DNA from: Thiohalocapsa halophila
GTDB taxonomy: Bacteria; Pseudomonadota; Gammaproteobacteria; Chromatiales; Chromatiaceae
Direction of reading: 5' to 3'
Assembly: GCF_016583825.1 (NCBI RefSeq)
Contig: NZ_NRRV01000004.1
Coordinates: 1-64,000, forward strand
Length of the DNA stretch: 64,000 bases
Shown here: piece by piece, positions 19,052 through 28,333 of the stretch
Position numbering within the stretch: position 1 is the first letter of the stretch
How the letters are laid out: the number at the start of each line of letters is the position of its first letter
Made by a program: the position numbers and the translations under genes
The notes under the pieces: generated by a model
Told to the model about the DNA's origin: nothing
Database searches by the model: none
Seen by the model: only the letters and a program-made list of their open reading frames with translations

Positions 19052-19293
19052 ATGGGGTTTGCACCAGTGGTCGGCGGGTCCTCGGCATCGGCGGTTGGGC
19101 TTTGTCAAAGATAGCGCAAATGGGTCGGCTACTGCCGGAGTACGACGCCCGTAGTCGGCCGTTGTGCTGGCACCCACGGCTGGATGCAGAGTCGGGATCT
19201 GCCCTGTATCGCGTGAGTGCTGGGACGTTGCGGCCCCGGGCTGCTAGCCTGTTGGCGAGACGATGCCGGGGACACAGCAGATAGGGGCAGGCG

Positions 19294-20334
19294 ATGGCGG
19301 AGCGGTTAGACAGGGGAGCACGGCGGCCCTCGGCTGCGGCGCAGGAGCGGTCTGCTGCGCCGGCACCGGATGTCGCATCAAGCGCCCCCGCCGGTCTCAC
19401 GCCGGACGATTATGCCGGTCTCGCGCAGCGCCTGGGGCGCTCGCGCCTGCGCCAGCGGCTCAATACCCAGATCTACCACGTCGCCGGTGACGCCCATCAG
19501 GACGCGATCCTGTTCGGACTCTCCCGCATGCTCGACATCGACCTGCTCGCGGAGCGCACGGCACGCCTGCTGGGCATCCATCGCTGGGGCTACCGCAACT
19601 TCATGGATCTGCGCCTGGTGGAGCACCGCCTCGCGCACCCGCGGCTGCCGCCGGCATTGGCGGGCCTGCGGGTGCTACAGCTGAGCGATCTGCATCTGGA
19701 CCTGGATCCGGCGCTGGGCGCAGTGCTGCGTGAGCGTCTGGCGGGGGTCGAGTACGACGTGGCCGTCATCACCGGCGACTTCCGCAACACCACCGACGCC
19801 GACCACGGCCCGTCGGTGACGGAGACGCTGACACTGCTGAGCGCATTGCGCCCGCCGGTCTATGCCGTGCTCGGCAACCACGATTTCATCGAGATCGTGC
19901 CGCCGCTGGAGCGCGCCGGGCTGCGCTTCCTGCTGAACGAGGTCGTCACTGTGCCGTTCCAGGGCGCCGAGCTGTACCTCGGCGGCGTGGACGACCCGCA
20001 CTTCTACCGCACCCACGACCTCGCCGGCGTGCGCGATGCGATTCCGGACACGGGCTTCTCGCTGCTGCTCTGCCATTCACCGGAGACCTACCGTGAAGTC
20101 GCGGGTTACGGCTTCGATGCCATGCTCTCGGGGCATACCCACGGCGGGCAGATCTGCCTGCCCGGCGGCCGCGCCCTGGTGTCCGTCTGCGATGCGCCCA
20201 AGCCCATGCAGGCCGGCGCCTGGCAGTACCGCGAGCTTCGGGGCTACACCTCGGTCGGCACGGGCTCCTGCGGTGTGCCCCTGCGCTACTTCTGCCCGCC
20301 GGAGATCACCCTGCACCATCTGGTGGGGGCCTGA
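19294..20334 (+). CDS. metallophosphoesterase (YkuE/YaeI-like)
   Basis: A calcineurin-like phosphoesterase of 346 residues with all metal-binding motifs: SDLHLD, GDF, GNHDF, LLCHSPE and SGHTHGGQ. Relatives YaeI and YkuE hydrolyse phospholipid- or UDP-diacylglucosamine-type pyrophosphate and phosphodiester substrates at the membrane. Here no N-terminal membrane helix is seen; instead there is an Ala/Pro-rich start and a 100-residue helical region before the catalytic domain. It follows the converging PAS-like gene and precedes the DUF808 gene by about 260 bases. Substrate unknown. Confidence 0.8.
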   Translation: MAERLDRGARRPSAAAQERSAAPAPDVASSAPAGLTPDDYAGLAQRLGRSRLRQRLNTQIYHVAGDAHQDAILFGLSRMLDIDLLAERTARLLGIHRWGYRNFMDLRLVEHRLAHPRLPPALAGLRVLQLSDLHLDLDPALGAVLRERLAGVEYDVAVITGDFRNTTDADHGPSVTETLTLLSALRPPVYAVLGNHDFIEIVPPLERAGLRFLLNEVVTVPFQGAELYLGGVDDPHFYRTHDLAGVRDAIPDTGFSLLLCHSPETYREVAGYGFDAMLSGHTHGGQICLPGGRALVSVCDAPKPMQAGAWQYRELRGYTSVGTGSCGVPLRYFCPPEITLHHLVGA

Positions 20335-20591
20335 CCCGGTAGCGCTGGGGCCGGCAACGCCGGTCGCAGCCCAGAGTCGCCAGCGTGGTCGTGATCGAAT
20401 CCGCTGCGAACACAACAGGCGCGGCCAGAAAGGACCACGAGCAGACCCGTCGCCAGGCATGCGCGAGACGCGCGGCTCCGGGGCCCGGGTACGGCGTCGA
20501 TCGGCCCGCTGCTTGCTTGCCGGAGAGCGGTGGGGCTGCTACCGTGCGCCGCGGACCCACCGGCAGTCGATGTTGCCCAGAAGGAGCTCCG

Positions 20592-21521
20592 ATGGCCACC
20601 AGCCTGCTCGCCCTACTCGACGATATCGCCACCGTCCTGGACGACGTGGCCGTGCTCACCAAGGTCGCCGCGCGCAAGACCTCTGGACTGCTCGGTGACG
20701 ACCTCGCCGTGAATGCCGAGCAGGTGACCGGCGTGCGCGCCCAGCGCGAGATTCCGGTGGTGTGGGCGGTGTTCAAAGGCTCGCTACTGAACAAGGTCAT
20801 CCTGGTGCCGGCGGCCCTGTTGCTGAGCGTCATCGCACCCTGGCTGCTGACGCCGCTGCTGATGGCGGGCGGGCTGTTCCTGAGCTACGAGGGCTTCGAG
20901 AAGCTTTCGCACAAGTATCTGCACCCGCAAGACGACAGCGACCGGCACCAGGAGCTGGCCGATGCGCTGGCGGATCCCGACGTGGATCTGGCAAAGCTCG
21001 AGCGCGATAAGGTCAGGGGCGCCATCCGCACGGATTTCGTGCTCTCGGCGGAGATCGTCGTCATCACCCTGGGCATTGTCGCCACGGCGCCGCTGCCGAT
21101 GCGCATCGCGGTGCTGGCGGGCATCGCGCTGCTGATGACCGTCGGCGTCTACGGTCTCGTGGCCGGCATCGTCAAGCTCGACGACGCTGGACTCTATCTC
21201 TCCAAGCGCGAAGGCGAGGGCCTCTGGCGCGAGCTTCAGCACCATGCCGGGCGCGCCATCCTGATTGCCACACCCTACCTCATGAAGGCCCTGTCCGTGC
21301 TCGGCATGATTGCCATGTTCCTGGTGGGCGGCGGCATCCTGGTGCACGGGATTCCGGCGCTGCACCACGGTGTCGAGCATCTCTCCCATGTCGTGCACGG
21401 CATGCCCGCGCTGGAGGGCCTGCTGGGGGTGCTGGCCAACGGCGCGGTCGGCGTCGCCGCCGGTGCCGCCACCCTCGCGGCGGTGACCTATGTCGGGCGC
21501 TTGCGCGCCGCGACGACCTGA
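20592..21521 (+). CDS. DUF808 family membrane protein
   Basis: A 309-residue member of the DUF808 (YedI) family of inner-membrane proteins of unknown function. The family-typical start [41 protein letters not shown] fits the ATG at 20592, preceded by AAGGAG. Several hydrophobic segments follow (about residues 75-100, 155-175, 180-200, 240-260 and 280-300), as does the conserved [12 protein letters not shown]. The next gene is cobS, starting 37 bases later. No functional link to cobalamin is known. Confidence 0.85.
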   Translation: MATSLLALLDDIATVLDDVAVLTKVAARKTSGLLGDDLAVNAEQVTGVRAQREIPVVWAVFKGSLLNKVILVPAALLLSVIAPWLLTPLLMAGGLFLSYEGFEKLSHKYLHPQDDSDRHQELADALADPDVDLAKLERDKVRGAIRTDFVLSAEIVVITLGIVATAPLPMRIAVLAGIALLMTVGVYGLVAGIVKLDDAGLYLSKREGEGLWRELQHHAGRAILIATPYLMKALSVLGMIAMFLVGGGILVHGIPALHHGVEHLSHVVHGMPALEGLLGVLANGAVGVAAGAATLAAVTYVGRLRAATT

Positions 21522-21558
21522 TCACAGAGCATCAGCGGCGGTAGATGCGCCGAGCCTC

Positions 21559-22407
21559 GTGGTGACTGTGCTGTTGGATGCCTGGCGGGCCTTGCTGCTC
21601 GCCGGGCGTTTTCTCACCCGTTGGCCCTTCCCGGCGGCGGTGGACGCGCCGCCCACCCTTTATGGCCGCGCAGCGCCCTTTTATCCGCTCATCGGCCTAC
21701 TGCTCGGAGCCGCGCTGGCGGGCGTGGCCCTGCTGGGCCGTGCGCTCGGGCTGGCGGAGGGTGCCGGCATTGCGATGCTCGCCCTGCTGGTGCTGCTGGT
21801 CTGGGTCTGGTCGACGGGGGCGCTGCATCTCGACGGTCTTGCCGATTGTGCCGATGCCTGGGTCGGCGGCCTAGGCAGCCGCGAGCGCACCTTCGCCATT
21901 ATGAAAGACCCGCACATCGGCACCATGGGCGTCGTGGTGCTGGTGCTGGTGCTGCTCGGGAAGCTGGTGGCGCTGGCGGTGGTGCTGGATGCCGGCGCTG
22001 CGGGGGAGGGAGCCGGAGCGGCTGCGGGCATTGGGGTGCTGCTGGGCGCGCCGCTGCTGGCGCGGGCGCAGATCCTGTGGCTTGCGCTCACCACGCCGCC
22101 GGCGCGGCCGCAGGGCCTGGGTGCCGCACTGGGTGCGCACCTGCCGCGGCGTGCGGCCTGGCTTGCCGCCGGGTTGGGCACTGGCGCCGCGCTCGTCGGC
22201 ATCGGCAGTACCGGACTGGCGGCGGCAGCCATGGCCGCCGTCGCCGCGGGCTGGGTGCTGCTCGGTTGGCGGCGGTCGTTGATGCGCCGGCTGGGCGGCT
22301 ATACGGGCGACGGCGTCGGTACCTTGATTGAGCTGACCGAGACCCTGGTCCTCGTCGCCGTCGGCTTGGCGCTGGCTGCGGGCGCCGATGCGCCGTCGCC
22401 ACCATGA
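21559..22407 (+). CDS. cobS: adenosylcobinamide-GDP ribazoletransferase
   Basis: CobS, an inner-membrane enzyme, joins GDP-cobinamide (from CobU) with alpha-ribazole (from CobT/CobC) to complete cobalamin. The protein has multiple hydrophobic helices and the family motifs RFLTRWPFP, STGALHLDGLADCADAW, MKDPHIGTMG and GGYTGDGVGT. The start is uncertain: GTG codons at 21559, 21562 and 21568 precede the conserved region, while an ATG at 21490 would overlap the DUF808 gene by 32 bases. No strong ribosome-binding site distinguishes them. It completes the nucleotide-loop set but is about 3 kb from cobC. Confidence 0.9.
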   Translation: MVTVLLDAWRALLLAGRFLTRWPFPAAVDAPPTLYGRAAPFYPLIGLLLGAALAGVALLGRALGLAEGAGIAMLALLVLLVWVWSTGALHLDGLADCADAWVGGLGSRERTFAIMKDPHIGTMGVVVLVLVLLGKLVALAVVLDAGAAGEGAGAAAGIGVLLGAPLLARAQILWLALTTPPARPQGLGAALGAHLPRRAAWLAAGLGTGAALVGIGSTGLAAAAMAAVAAGWVLLGWRRSLMRRLGGYTGDGVGTLIELTETLVLVAVGLALAAGADAPSPP

Positions 22408-22521
22408 CAGTTTGATTACGCTAGACTCTGGTCTTAGTCGACTGTGCAGGTGGGCAATGGCGCCCTCGCGCCCCCGCTGTCAGCGCAGGCGTTCTGCCCA
22501 TCATGGTTGCGGAGCAGGCGG

Positions 22522-23805
22522 ATGGCCGAGCCCTTATCATCCGAGATCCAACAGGATCCGCCTGCTGCGGTGAAGGCCATCCCGGCTCCGGAGCCACCGC
22601 CGCCGCGGCTGGACGAGTTTACGCGGCTGCGCGAGCGGCTGGCGGATCTGCAGGCGCTCTCGCGCGCGCAAGAAGAGCAGTGGTCGCAGCTCGCCAACCG
22701 CTTGGCGGCCTTGGAGCAGGCGCAAGCGCCGGACTCCGATCTCGGCGAGCGCCTGGAGGCGCTGTCGGCGCAGGTGCAGGCACTGTGCGACGCCCTGCCG
22801 GCGGCGTCCGAGCAGGCGCAAGCGCCGGACCCCCTCGACGCCTTCGAGCTGGTAGCCGCCAATGACGCGGAATTGGAAGCCACCGCGCTGGAGCGGCGTA
22901 TCGGCGAGCTCGCCGCGGCTTTGGAAGGCCGCGTGGACGCCCTGCAGGCGCAGGTGACGGCCGCCCGGACCTATGCCCGCCGGCAGGCGGAGACCCAGCG
23001 CGCCTGGAACGATGCACGCCGGCGGCGCTGGGTGCTGGGCCTGGGTGTGCCCCTGGCGGCGCTACTGGCGGCGGTGGCCCTGCTGGCGGCGGGCGCCTGG
23101 TGGCAAGTGGAGCGCCACGCCCGGGCGCTGGATCGCGAGTTGGCGGCGCAGGACGCACAGGCGCGCAGCGCGCGCCGAGCAGCGCACGCGCAGCTGGATG
23201 AGCGCCTGGCAGCGCTGCGCCAGGAGCTCATCCGCTTGGAGCGTGACGATGCCGCGTCGCTGGAGCGCCAGCAGCAGATGCTGGAGGCGCGGGCGAGCAA
23301 CGCGCTCATCGGTGATGTGCTGGCGCGGCTGCGGCGGCTGGAGCACACCGGGGCGGAATCGACGCCGGCATCTGCTCGGACACCGGATGGGGGCCTAGCT
23401 GCGCCTAATGGTGCTGCCGCGGCGGCGGGCGCGGAAGACTCGGCAGTGCCGGGCGAGCCTGCAGCGGCGAGCAATGCCACGGCTGCCGACTCCGCGACGG
23501 CGCCCTGGATGATCCAGCTCATTGGCTATCGGGAGGTCGCGCGGTTGCGGGCATTCGCGGCCGAGCAGGGCTTGACCGAGACCGCCGACAGTGGGCCGCG
23601 GGCCTGGATGTCCAGCGGCCGTTGGCGTGGCGCGCCATGGTACACCCTCTATTGGGGCGGCTTCGGCGACCGCGGCGACGCGGCACAGGCACTGGCGGCA
23701 CTGCCGCCGACGCTGGCCGGACTGGAGCCCATTCTGCGGCGCGTTCCACCGGAGCTCAATCTGGAGCCCGTTGCGGCGCCGGTGTCCGCGCCCAAGGCGC
23801 GCTGA
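22522..23805 (+). CDS. coiled-coil membrane protein with C-terminal SPOR-like domain
   Basis: A 427-residue bitopic protein of unknown role. A long cytoplasmic coiled-coil region (residues about 30-165, with a repeated EQAQAPD segment) precedes one membrane helix (about 170-194). A second coiled coil and an Ala-rich linker follow, and the C-terminus (WMIQLIGYREVARLRAFAAEQGL ... WYTLYWGGFGDRGDAAQALAALP) resembles a SPOR peptidoglycan-binding fold. That layout suggests a cell-envelope or division protein. The ATG at 22522 has GGAG at a good distance; an upstream ATG at 22444 is possible. Confidence 0.65.
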   Translation: MAEPLSSEIQQDPPAAVKAIPAPEPPPPRLDEFTRLRERLADLQALSRAQEEQWSQLANRLAALEQAQAPDSDLGERLEALSAQVQALCDALPAASEQAQAPDPLDAFELVAANDAELEATALERRIGELAAALEGRVDALQAQVTAARTYARRQAETQRAWNDARRRRWVLGLGVPLAALLAAVALLAAGAWWQVERHARALDRELAAQDAQARSARRAAHAQLDERLAALRQELIRLERDDAASLERQQQMLEARASNALIGDVLARLRRLEHTGAESTPASARTPDGGLAAPNGAAAAAGAEDSAVPGEPAAASNATAADSATAPWMIQLIGYREVARLRAFAAEQGLTETADSGPRAWMSSGRWRGAPWYTLYWGGFGDRGDAAQALAALPPTLAGLEPILRRVPPELNLEPVAAPVSAPKAR

Positions 23806-23842
23806 ATCGGCTCCAGGCTGGCTGCGGCGCGCGCCCGCTCGG

Positions 23843-24325
23843 TTAGGGCCGCGCTGCGATCTGCTCCATGGCGGCCTCGTAGCGTGCGCCCAGCTCATCG
23901 CGCAGCCCCGCCTCCTTGGCACCGGCGCAGCCGCCCATCTCGCGCAGCCGGGTTAGGAAGTCATCGCGCATGCGCTCCCGGGCAGCGCGGTAATAGCCTT
24001 CGGGGAAGAGATCGTCCAGCACGTCCAGCACGGTCATCCGAAAGCGGCTCGCGAGCTCTTTGTTGAGGTTCTCGGTGCGCCGGCCGGACTGGTCGTTGCG
24101 GCAGCGCGCGTTGTAGAGGTCGAGCTCGAAGGCGGCCTCGACGGCCGTGATCAACAGCGCGCGATCCTCGTCGGTGAGGAATTCGTCTTCAATGGCGAGC
24201 GCGGCCGGTGCCAGGCAGCCCAGCAGCGACGCGAGTGCAAGCGCGAGCCAGGCAGCGCGGGTCGGGGCGTGCCATAGCGGCGGGGTGCCGCCGCCGGTAG
24301 CCAGGACCTCCAGGGTGAAGGGCAT
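23843..24325 (-). CDS. secreted protein of unknown function
   Basis: A 160-residue protein with a signal peptide (WLALALASLLGCLAPAALA, cleavage before IEDEF). The mature part is charged and helical, with two cysteines (YNARCRND and MGGCAG) that could pair. It begins 11 bases after the SDR stop on the same strand, so the two are probably co-transcribed. I do not recognise the family. Confidence 0.55.
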   Translation of the reverse strand: MPFTLEVLATGGGTPPLWHAPTRAAWLALALASLLGCLAPAALAIEDEFLTDEDRALLITAVEAAFELDLYNARCRNDQSGRRTENLNKELASRFRMTVLDVLDDLFPEGYYRAARERMRDDFLTRLREMGGCAGAKEAGLRDELGARYEAAMEQIAARP

Positions 24326-24336
24326 GCGCACGGTGC

Positions 24337-25050
24337 TCAACTGCGCCCGTAGACGGGTACGGCGGCGCCGCTCACGCAGCGGGCTGCCGGCGAGGCGAGG
24401 AAGAGCATCACATCGGCGAGGGCGTCCGTCGGCACCCAGGTATCGTGATCCTTGTCCGGCATGGCCGCGCGGTTCTGCGGCGTGTCGACGGTGCCGGGTA
24501 GGATGCAGTTGACATTGATGTCGAGCTGCTTGGTCTCCGCCGCCAGGCTCTCGGTCAGCGACACCACCGCCGCCTTGGCTGCACAATAAGGCCCCATGTG
24601 GCCCTGGCCCTGCAGGGCGGCTCGGGCGGCGACGTTGACGATGCGGCCATAGCCGGCGCTGCGCATGAGCGGCAGCACGGCGCGGACCATGTGAAACACC
24701 GAGCGTGCGTTCAGGTCCATCATCTGGTCCCAGGTGGCGTCGTCGGTTACCTCCAGCGTCGGGCCCATGGCGAAGCCGCCGGCGACGTTGGCGAGGAAGT
24801 CGATGCGCCCGAAGCGCTCCTGCACGGCGTTGACGGTGCCCTGCACGGAGGCCGGGTCGAGCAGGTCCACGCTGAAGCTCGCGGCCTCGGTACCATCGGG
24901 CAGCTGGCCCACCAACTGGGCCATGGCCTCGGCATCGCGGTCCAGCAGGGCGATGCTCGCACCCGTTTGTGCCAGCTTCTGGCACAGGGCCGTGCCCAGG
25001 TTGCCGGCGGCGCCGGTGACCACGGCGACTTGGCCTTGGATTTCGCTCAT
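24337..25050 (-). CDS. short-chain dehydrogenase/reductase with atypical active site
   Basis: A 237-residue SDR with the NAD(P) site TGAAGNLG, DLLDPASV, NVAGG and the catalytic YCAAK. The serine normally about 13 residues before the tyrosine is replaced: the segment reads NVAARAAL where NISS is usual, so hydride-transfer chemistry may differ or the substrate may be unusual. An acid residue after NADP-specific Arg positions is not obvious; IALLDRDAE suggests NAD(H). The ATG at 25050 follows CAGGAG. It is divergent from lapB and upstream of the secreted 160-residue protein. Confidence 0.8.
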   Translation of the reverse strand: MSEIQGQVAVVTGAAGNLGTALCQKLAQTGASIALLDRDAEAMAQLVGQLPDGTEAASFSVDLLDPASVQGTVNAVQERFGRIDFLANVAGGFAMGPTLEVTDDATWDQMMDLNARSVFHMVRAVLPLMRSAGYGRIVNVAARAALQGQGHMGPYCAAKAAVVSLTESLAAETKQLDINVNCILPGTVDTPQNRAAMPDKDHDTWVPTDALADVMLFLASPAARCVSGAAVPVYGRS

Positions 25051-25196
25051 TGGGTTGGTCTCCTGACAAAGGGTGGCGTTGCACTCGGAGCCCAGACAAC
25101 TGAGGGCGCGGCGGGCTCGCGTAAAGCATTCGCCGCCTCGGCATTGGCTGCGCCGGCTGTGCTGGCCCGCGCGATGCGGCGGCCAAGCACAACTTG

Positions 25197-25202
25197 TATG
25201 AT
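25197..25202 (+). promoter_or_regulatory. possible -10 element upstream of lapB
   Basis: TATGAT lies in a short AT-richer patch in the 287-base divergent region between the SDR gene and lapB. No convincing -35 box is seen at 16-18 bases, so this is a weak call. The rest of the region shows nothing recognisable; lapA, the usual upstream neighbour of lapB, is absent. Confidence 0.25.
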
Positions 25203-25337
25203 AACCCCCATGACGCAAGCCCACACCGCTCGAACGGTTGTTGCAGGCGCTCGGGGTGCGGCTGCCGCGGCCGCACGCCGGCGTGGCGCACCCGCGTGCC
25301 GCGGCCTGCGCCCCGGCGGCAGGGTTGCGCCTTGCTG

Positions 25338-26522
25338 ATGGAATGGCTCTTTCTGCTGCTGCCGGTCGCTGCCGCGAGCGGTTGGTGGCTGGCCCGCCGC
25401 GGCCCGCGGCACACCTGCGCCGAATCCGAGCGCGAGCCGGTGTTCTTCCGCGGCCTCAACTATCTGCTGAACGAGCAGCCGGACAAGGCCATCGATGTCT
25501 TCCTGAAGCTCGCCGAAGTCGACAGCGAGACGGTGGAGACGCACTTGGCGCTGGGGGCCTTGTTCCGCCGCCGCGGCGAGGTGGACCGTGCCATCCGCAT
25601 CCACCAGAACCTGGTGGCACGCCAGAGCCTCGGCGACGCCCAGCGCGGCTTCGCGCTGTATGAGCTCGGTCGGGACTATATGCTCGCCGGGCTGTTCGAC
25701 CGCGCCGAGAGCTTGTTCAAGGAGCTGGTGGAGCGCCAGCTGCTACAAGCGCGGGCGCTGCGGGCCTTGATCGAAATCTACCAGGCGGAAAAGGAATGGC
25801 CGAGATGCTTGGAAACCGCCGAGGCGCTGCAGCGCATCAGCGACGAGCCGCTGCGCACCGAGATCGCCCAGTACCATTGCGAGCTCGCCGAGCAGTGTCT
25901 GCGCGACGGCAAGGCGGACCGCGCCCGCTCGCACTTGCTCGATGCCCAGTCCGTGGATCCGGATTGTATTCGCGCGAGCCTGGTGCAGGCGCGCATGGAG
26001 CTCAGGGCCGGCGACGTCGAGACCGCAGCGCTGTTGTACCGGCGCGTGGCGCAGCGCGGCCCCCGCTACCTGCCGGCGATGCTGCCGGGACTCATGGAGT
26101 GCTGGCAGCGACTCGGCCGGGAGTCCGTCACCGCGGAGCTGCGTGCCCTGTTCGAGCAGCACCCCTCGCCGCCGCTGATGCTTCGGCTCTGCGACGCCAT
26201 CGAGGCCGAGCGCGGGGTCGCCGCAGCGCGGGAGTTCCTGGTGCGCTACCTCAGCGGCCATGCCGACCTGTCCGGTGCCGAGCGGCTGCTCGCCCTGCGC
26301 CGGCGCGTGCAACAGCCGCCGTCGGCGGAGGACGAGGTGCTGCTGGAGGTCATCGCCCGCCAGCTCGCGGCCCAGCCCGGCTATCAATGCGATCATTGCG
26401 GCTTCGAGGCACGCGAGCTCCACTGGCAGTGCCCGAGCTGCAAGCGCTGGGGCAGCATCAAGACGGTCGAGCCCGAGCCCATCGCCGCGGCGGCGGTGTT
26501 GCGCCAGCGCCAGATTGCCTGA
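25338..26522 (+). CDS. lapB: lipopolysaccharide assembly protein LapB
   Basis: LapB (YciM) is an inner-membrane-anchored adaptor that recruits LpxC to FtsH for degradation and so sets LPS levels. The 394-residue protein starts with a membrane anchor (MEWLFLLLPVAAASGWWLARR), then the conserved YFRGLNYLLNEQPDKAIDVF-type TPR array. It ends with a rubredoxin-like zinc knuckle, C351xxC354 and C365xxC368 (CDHCGF, CPSCKRWG). The ATG at 25338 matches the family start. pyrF follows, as in many gammaproteobacteria. Confidence 0.93.
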   Translation: MEWLFLLLPVAAASGWWLARRGPRHTCAESEREPVFFRGLNYLLNEQPDKAIDVFLKLAEVDSETVETHLALGALFRRRGEVDRAIRIHQNLVARQSLGDAQRGFALYELGRDYMLAGLFDRAESLFKELVERQLLQARALRALIEIYQAEKEWPRCLETAEALQRISDEPLRTEIAQYHCELAEQCLRDGKADRARSHLLDAQSVDPDCIRASLVQARMELRAGDVETAALLYRRVAQRGPRYLPAMLPGLMECWQRLGRESVTAELRALFEQHPSPPLMLRLCDAIEAERGVAAAREFLVRYLSGHADLSGAERLLALRRRVQQPPSAEDEVLLEVIARQLAAQPGYQCDHCGFEARELHWQCPSCKRWGSIKTVEPEPIAAAAVLRQRQIA

Positions 26523-26609
26523 CCTCCCGGGGGCGAGCGAGTTGACCAAACAACGCCGGCGCAGCGCCGGGGCCGGTGGCCCCGCATTCACAAACAGGAC
26601 GCGGCAGCC

Positions 26610-27317
26610 ATGAGCAGCGAGCCCACCGATCCCCGCATCATCGTCGCGCTGGACTTCCCCGACAGCGCCGCGGCGCAGGCCCTGCTGGAGCGCTTGGACC
26701 CGGCCCGATGCCGGGTCAAGATCGGCAAGGAGCTCTTCACCCGCGGCGGTCCCGCGCTGGTGACCCGAGCCGTCGACGCGGGCTTCGCGGTGTTCCTGGA
26801 CCTTAAGTTCCATGACATTCCAAACACGGTCGCCGGCGCCTGCGCCGCCGCCGCGGACCTGGGGGTGTGGATGGTCAATGTGCATGCCCAGGGCGGGTCC
26901 GCCATGCTGTCGGCGGCCCGCGAATGCCTCGCCCGGCGCCGCGAGCGCCCGCTGCTGGTCGCCGTGACCGTCCTCACCAGCCTGGGGGCCGAAGACCTCG
27001 CCGCCATCGGCTGCCCGGGCACACCCGGCGAGCGTGTGCTCGACTTGGCCGGGCTCGCCCAGGCCGCGGGGCTCGACGGGGTGGTCTGCTCGCCGCAGGA
27101 GGCCGCCGCGCTGCGGACGCGCTTCGGCGCGGGCTTCCGGCTGGTGACGCCCGGCGTGCGCCCGGCGCGGGCGGCCGCAGAGGACCAGAAGCGCATCATG
27201 ACCCCCGCCGACGCTGTTGCCGCCGGCGCGGATTACTTGGTGGTGGGGCGGCCCATCACTGCGGCGCCGGAGCCGGCCGCGGCGCTCGCCGCCATCGCCG
27301 CCGAGGTCGGCGGCTGA
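26610..27317 (+). CDS. pyrF: orotidine-5'-phosphate decarboxylase
   Basis: PyrF decarboxylates OMP to UMP, the last step of de novo pyrimidine synthesis. The 235-residue protein has the strand IIVALDF, the catalytic Lys/Asp cluster [27 protein letters not shown] and the phosphate-binding LVTPGVRP and [10 protein letters not shown]. It follows lapB by 87 bases and precedes galU on the same strand. carA and carB of the same pathway lie about 5 kb downstream. Confidence 0.97.
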   Translation: MSSEPTDPRIIVALDFPDSAAAQALLERLDPARCRVKIGKELFTRGGPALVTRAVDAGFAVFLDLKFHDIPNTVAGACAAAADLGVWMVNVHAQGGSAMLSAARECLARRRERPLLVAVTVLTSLGAEDLAAIGCPGTPGERVLDLAGLAQAAGLDGVVCSPQEAAALRTRFGAGFRLVTPGVRPARAAAEDQKRIMTPADAVAAGADYLVVGRPITAAPEPAAALAAIAAEVGG

Positions 27318-27396
27318 GTCCGCGGCTTGCGCCGGCGCGGCACGCCGTCGCCCGGTCCCGTTTCTTCGAGAAGAGCAACACAGAGCAGGAGTCGAT

Positions 27397-28269
27397 ATGG
27401 CGAAAATCCGCAAAGCCGTCTTCCCGGTGGCGGGTCTCGGAACGCGTTTTCTGCCCGCCACCAAGGCGAGCCCGAAAGAGATGCTGCCGGTGGTGGACAA
27501 GCCGCTGATCCAATATGCCGCCGAGGAGGCCGAGGCGGGCGGTGCCGAGCACCTGATCTTCATCACCGGCCGGCACAAACGCTCCATCGAGGACCACTTC
27601 GACAAGAACTACGAGCTGGAGACCGAGCTCAAGGAGGCCGGCAAGGACAAGCTGCTCAAGCTGGTGCAAAACGTCCTGCCCGAGCACGTAGATTGCATCT
27701 TCCTGCGCCAGCCGGAGGCCTTGGGGCTCGGGCATGCGGTGCTCTGCGCCAAATCCGTGGTGGGCAACGAGCCCTTCGCCATCATCCTCGCCGACGATCT
27801 GATCCGAAACGACGCCAAGGGCGTGGTGGAGCAGATGGCCGAGGTCTACGAGCGCACGGGCGCCAGCGTGCTCTGCGTACAGGAGGTCCCGCCGAGCGAG
27901 ACCGACAAGTACGGCATCGTCGCCACCGAGCAGCAAGCCGACGGCAGCTTGCGGGTGATGTCGATGGTGGAGAAGCCCAAGCCGGGCGATGCCCCGTCCA
28001 ATTTGGCCGTGGTGGGGCGCTACCTGCTGAGTCCGACCATTTTCGAGAAGCTGGAGCAGACCCGCCCCGGGGCCGGCGGCGAGATCCAGCTCACCGATGC
28101 CATCGCGGCGCTGCTGGAGGAGGAGCCGGTGGTGGCCTATCCCTTCGAAGGCAAGCGCTACGACTGCGGCAGCAAAGAAGGCTACTTGGAAGCCACGGTG
28201 GAGTACGCCCTAGCACATGCGGACCTAGGCGAGTCGTTCCGGGCTTATCTCAAGCAGCTGGCGCTGTGA
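27397..28269 (+). CDS. galU: UTP-glucose-1-phosphate uridylyltransferase
   Basis: GalU makes UDP-glucose for LPS, capsule and osmoprotectant glucans. The 290-residue protein shows the nucleotidyltransferase signature [30 protein letters not shown], with [16 protein letters not shown] and [10 protein letters not shown]. The ATG at 27397 follows CAGGAG. It is probably co-transcribed with pyrF; a UTP-using enzyme downstream of a UMP-making one is metabolically sensible but may be coincidence. Confidence 0.96.
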   Translation: MAKIRKAVFPVAGLGTRFLPATKASPKEMLPVVDKPLIQYAAEEAEAGGAEHLIFITGRHKRSIEDHFDKNYELETELKEAGKDKLLKLVQNVLPEHVDCIFLRQPEALGLGHAVLCAKSVVGNEPFAIILADDLIRNDAKGVVEQMAEVYERTGASVLCVQEVPPSETDKYGIVATEQQADGSLRVMSMVEKPKPGDAPSNLAVVGRYLLSPTIFEKLEQTRPGAGGEIQLTDAIAALLEEEPVVAYPFEGKRYDCGSKEGYLEATVEYALAHADLGESFRAYLKQLAL

Positions 28270-28333
28270 CATCCGCCCGGGTAGCGCCGCTGGGGTGCGG
28301 GGAGCGGCAGGGACACGCCGCCGCGCGCCCGGA

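Noticed and set aside
22714..22832. Direct repeat GAGCAGGCGCAAGCGCCGGAC inside the SPOR-like gene
   Set aside because: It encodes EQAQAPD twice in a low-complexity coiled-coil region, which is normal for such proteins.
23843..25459. Single 538-codon minus-strand reading across the SDR and secreted-protein genes
   Set aside because: Only its last 160 codons (from 24325) look like a real protein; the earlier part is the out-of-frame shadow of the SDR gene.
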